55,695 nt of DNA from positions 1 through 55,695 of the forward strand of contig JBDKTA010000070.1 of the NCBI GenBank assembly GCA_039680605.1. Reading direction: 5' to 3'. Shown here in pieces: positions 54,357 through 55,695 of the stretch. The notes under the pieces were generated by a model, which was not told where the DNA came from, did not search any database, and saw only the letters and a list, made by a program, of their open reading frames with translations. Each line of letters begins with the position of its first letter. Within the stretch, counting starts at the first letter, position 1. The stretch comes from Planctomycetaceae bacterium. GTDB lineage: Bacteria; Planctomycetota; Phycisphaerae; SM23-33. Made by a program: the position numbers and the translations under genes.

Positions 54357-54631
54357 GGTTCGTCCTTCTTGCAGCAATCGCCGCCGATAAATAGGGAATT
54401 AGCCGTGTCGATCTTGGCGATCATCTCCATGTTGGCTTTATCCTCGTAGGCAATGGCGGCGATGACCGTCACGAACACGGGCTGCGTCGCGGCCCACGTT
54501 GCCATAATGAGCTTTGCTGTGGCTTCGTCAACGAGCGTGCCGACCCACAGGCCCAGGATTGCGGCGATAGCGTCCAGAATGGCGAGCCAGAACTTGCGGC
54601 TACGGAGTAAGACTTTGAACGGATTTTCCAT
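54353..54631 (-). CDS. Holin-like membrane protein
   Basis: 92 residues with two hydrophobic segments (FWLAILDAIAAILGLWVGTLV, about 14-34; KLIMATWAATQPVFVTVIAAIAY, about 40-62), basic at the start and acidic/Lys at the end, a class II holin topology. GGGAGGGG precedes ATG 54631. It would permeabilise the membrane at lysis. Confidence 0.65.
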   Translation of the reverse strand: MENPFKVLLRSRKFWLAILDAIAAILGLWVGTLVDEATAKLIMATWAATQPVFVTVIAAIAYEDKANMEMIAKIDTANSLFIGGDCCKKDEP

Positions 54632-54661
54632 GATTATCCCCTCCCGTTTATGTTCTATCAC

Positions 54662-54696
54662 ATTATGGCACGTTGGGCGGTTGCCCCTTTGCCGTT
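54662..54696 (-). promoter_or_regulatory. Late repeat-type promoter, copy 3
   Basis: Minus strand: AACGGCAAAGGGGCAACCGC (54696-54677), 9 bases, CATAAT (54667-54662). Identical 20-mer and spacing to the copies at 30688 and 47218. It precedes the holin-like genes and terminase module. The element also encodes the last residues of the gene at 54663. Confidence 0.72.
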
Positions 54697-54893
54697 TGCG
54701 TGCAAATCGTCCATTTGCCGTCGTCGTCGCGGTATATCGGGACCATGCGCGATATTCTGTTGAGCATGTCCCGAGCCGAGCGGTCGGTTATGCCGACGAT
54801 GCGAGCGGCGTCTTGCGCCGTCACCCGCTTGCCGATGGTCAGTAGGTAGACCAGCACGGCAACTCTCTCGCTTGGGGTGCAGGGGTCTAACAT
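54663..54893 (-). CDS. Winged-helix regulatory protein
   Basis: 76 residues: SERVAVLVYLLTIGKRVTAQDAARIVGITDRSARDMLNRISR is a helix-turn-helix of the winged type, and the wing follows (VPIYRDDDGKWTI). It ends TAKGQPPNVP, encoded by the late-promoter repeat. ATG 54893 follows the upstream stop; ATG 54956 in frame is possible. A candidate regulator of late genes. Confidence 0.55.
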   Translation of the reverse strand: MLDPCTPSERVAVLVYLLTIGKRVTAQDAARIVGITDRSARDMLNRISRMVPIYRDDDGKWTICTQTAKGQPPNVP

Positions 54894-54897
54894 GGCG

Positions 54898-55542
54898 CTA
54901 GTCGCTGGGTGCGCTGTCTTTCTTGCCTGGTGCGGCGCATGATTCGATGCCTTCATACCATCGACCGTTAACCACCAACGCGGACGGGCACCATTTGCTC
55001 TCTATGAAGTTTCGGGCGGCCGTTTCGCTAGTCCCTTGCGCCATGAGCCACGCGACAAGCTCTTCACTTGTGGCGAATACCGGACTTATCGGCGAGCCTT
55101 CCGATACGGTTTCCCAGACCTGCCAGCCGTCGCCCTCTAGCGGCTCTGTCTTTTCCCAGGCATCGGCAAGCTCTTTGTACCCAGGGGCCAAGCCGCTGCC
55201 GTTGCACTCCGGGCACCTTTCCCAATCCTCTGGAAGATTGGCAAGCGTGGCGAGCTTATCGACCGCCGCCCACGCATCCATACTGTCATGGCCTAAACCG
55301 CTACGAAGCCCAGACCTGCCACACAGCCATTCGGTGAGCTTGGCATACTCTGGAAACTTGCGGAGGTTGTCGGTATCCCACAAGAGATGGTTGACGTGCT
55401 CAGATATGGCCCAATAGGCCCCAGACCACCCGGCCCGACATGCCGGGCATTTATGGCTATCATACTCACAGACGTAGCCATCCCATACCTTTCCAATCGG
55501 CCAATCGAAATCTAGCGGCACCCGTTTGATTTCCCTGCTCAT
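54898..55542 (-). CDS. Phage protein of unknown function, first late gene
   Basis: 214 residues. The start SREIKRVPLDFDWPIGKVWDGYV and the inner zinc motif (CPACRAGWSG; CPECNGSGLAPGYKEL, a DnaJ-type zinc finger) are common in a family of phage proteins of unknown role. ATG 55542 has GAAAGGAGAGAAC. It is the first gene after the leader terminator. Confidence 0.7.
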   Translation of the reverse strand: MSREIKRVPLDFDWPIGKVWDGYVCEYDSHKCPACRAGWSGAYWAISEHVNHLLWDTDNLRKFPEYAKLTEWLCGRSGLRSGLGHDSMDAWAAVDKLATLANLPEDWERCPECNGSGLAPGYKELADAWEKTEPLEGDGWQVWETVSEGSPISPVFATSEELVAWLMAQGTSETAARNFIESKWCPSALVVNGRWYEGIESCAAPGKKDSAPSD

Positions 55543-55568
55543 AGTTCTCTCCTTTCAATCGTTGCAAC

Positions 55569-55695
55569 AACAAAAAGCGCCGCCGTGCCAACGCACGACA
55601 GCGCCTATGCGGTTTGTCAAGCCCCCTTGTGCCTTTTGCACACATAATTCCCATGCCTAGAGTATAGCATACCGCCGGCCCGCTGTCAATAGGTT
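55569..55695. repeat. Right copy of the 127-bp terminal direct repeat
   Basis: Identical to 1-127. It contains the late promoter core (55661-55689) and the leader terminator (55572-55604) in genuine position relative to the first late gene at 55542. Confidence 0.93.

Noticed and set aside
1-55695. Integrase, lysogeny repressor, attachment site, tRNA genes, CRISPR array
   Set aside because: No recombinase signature, no tRNA cloverleaf and no regularly spaced repeats were seen on reading both strands. Absence by eye is not proof.

Overview
This window is a complete tailed-phage genome assembled as a circle. The first 127 bases recur exactly as the last 127 (1-127 = 55569-55695), so the unique circle is 55,568 bp. 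The phage is a siphovirus: HK97-type capsid genes, a terminase, a portal, a 981-residue tape measure and a -1 frameshifted tail-assembly chaperone are all visible. I see no integrase, lysogeny repressor, DNA polymerase or tRNA. Base composition is GC-rich. The host cannot be read directly. A secreted lipoprotein with Thr/Pro/Gly-rich linkers (15215-15958) resembles surface proteins of Chloroflexota, which I offer only as a weak guess.

Layout. Two strong sigma70-type promoters diverge from positions 93-249. Rightward (+) runs the early/replication arm (289 to about 14970). It holds a ribbon-helix-helix regulator, a Toprim protein, a Bet/RecT annealing protein, a replisome-organizer-like protein, a PAPS-reductase-like protein, nuclease-like proteins, an FtsK/HerA-like ATPase and many very small, translationally coupled proteins, many of them zinc ribbons or membrane peptides. 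An intrinsic terminator (13238-13264) ends it. A second promoter (13299-13344) then drives a small cassette that ends in another terminator. Leftward (-) runs one very long late operon from 55542 down to 15215: holin-like proteins, terminase, a portal fused to a MuF-like domain, protease, major capsid protein, a block of about 14 kb of glycan-type enzymes (30046-44283), then tail genes and a lysozyme. The two arms converge on terminator hairpins at 15058-15133.

How the parts work together. The late operon seems to be controlled by RNA structure. Its leader carries an intrinsic terminator before the first gene. Two further hairpin/terminator modules with shared sequence sit at 27917-27984 and 47141-47204. 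An identical 20-base element placed 9 bases upstream of a TATAAT-like box occurs three times, at 30688, 47218 and 54662, each at the head of a gene block. The glycan block has glycosyltransferases, a sugar aminotransferase, a hexapeptide acyltransferase, three methyltransferases, a sulfotransferase and an asparagine-synthetase-like protein. It sits between the capsid genes and the tail genes and probably makes or attaches a decorated sugar to the virion or to the host surface.

Four free-standing endonuclease genes (three HNH, one PD-(D/E)XK type) interrupt the genome. Three have their own promoter with a shared GATATTTGAC core. Two of these start transcription directly into a long leader predicted to fold as a pseudoknot. 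One has inserted into the 3' end of the lysozyme gene, supplied a replacement C-terminus, and left the old C-terminus stranded downstream.
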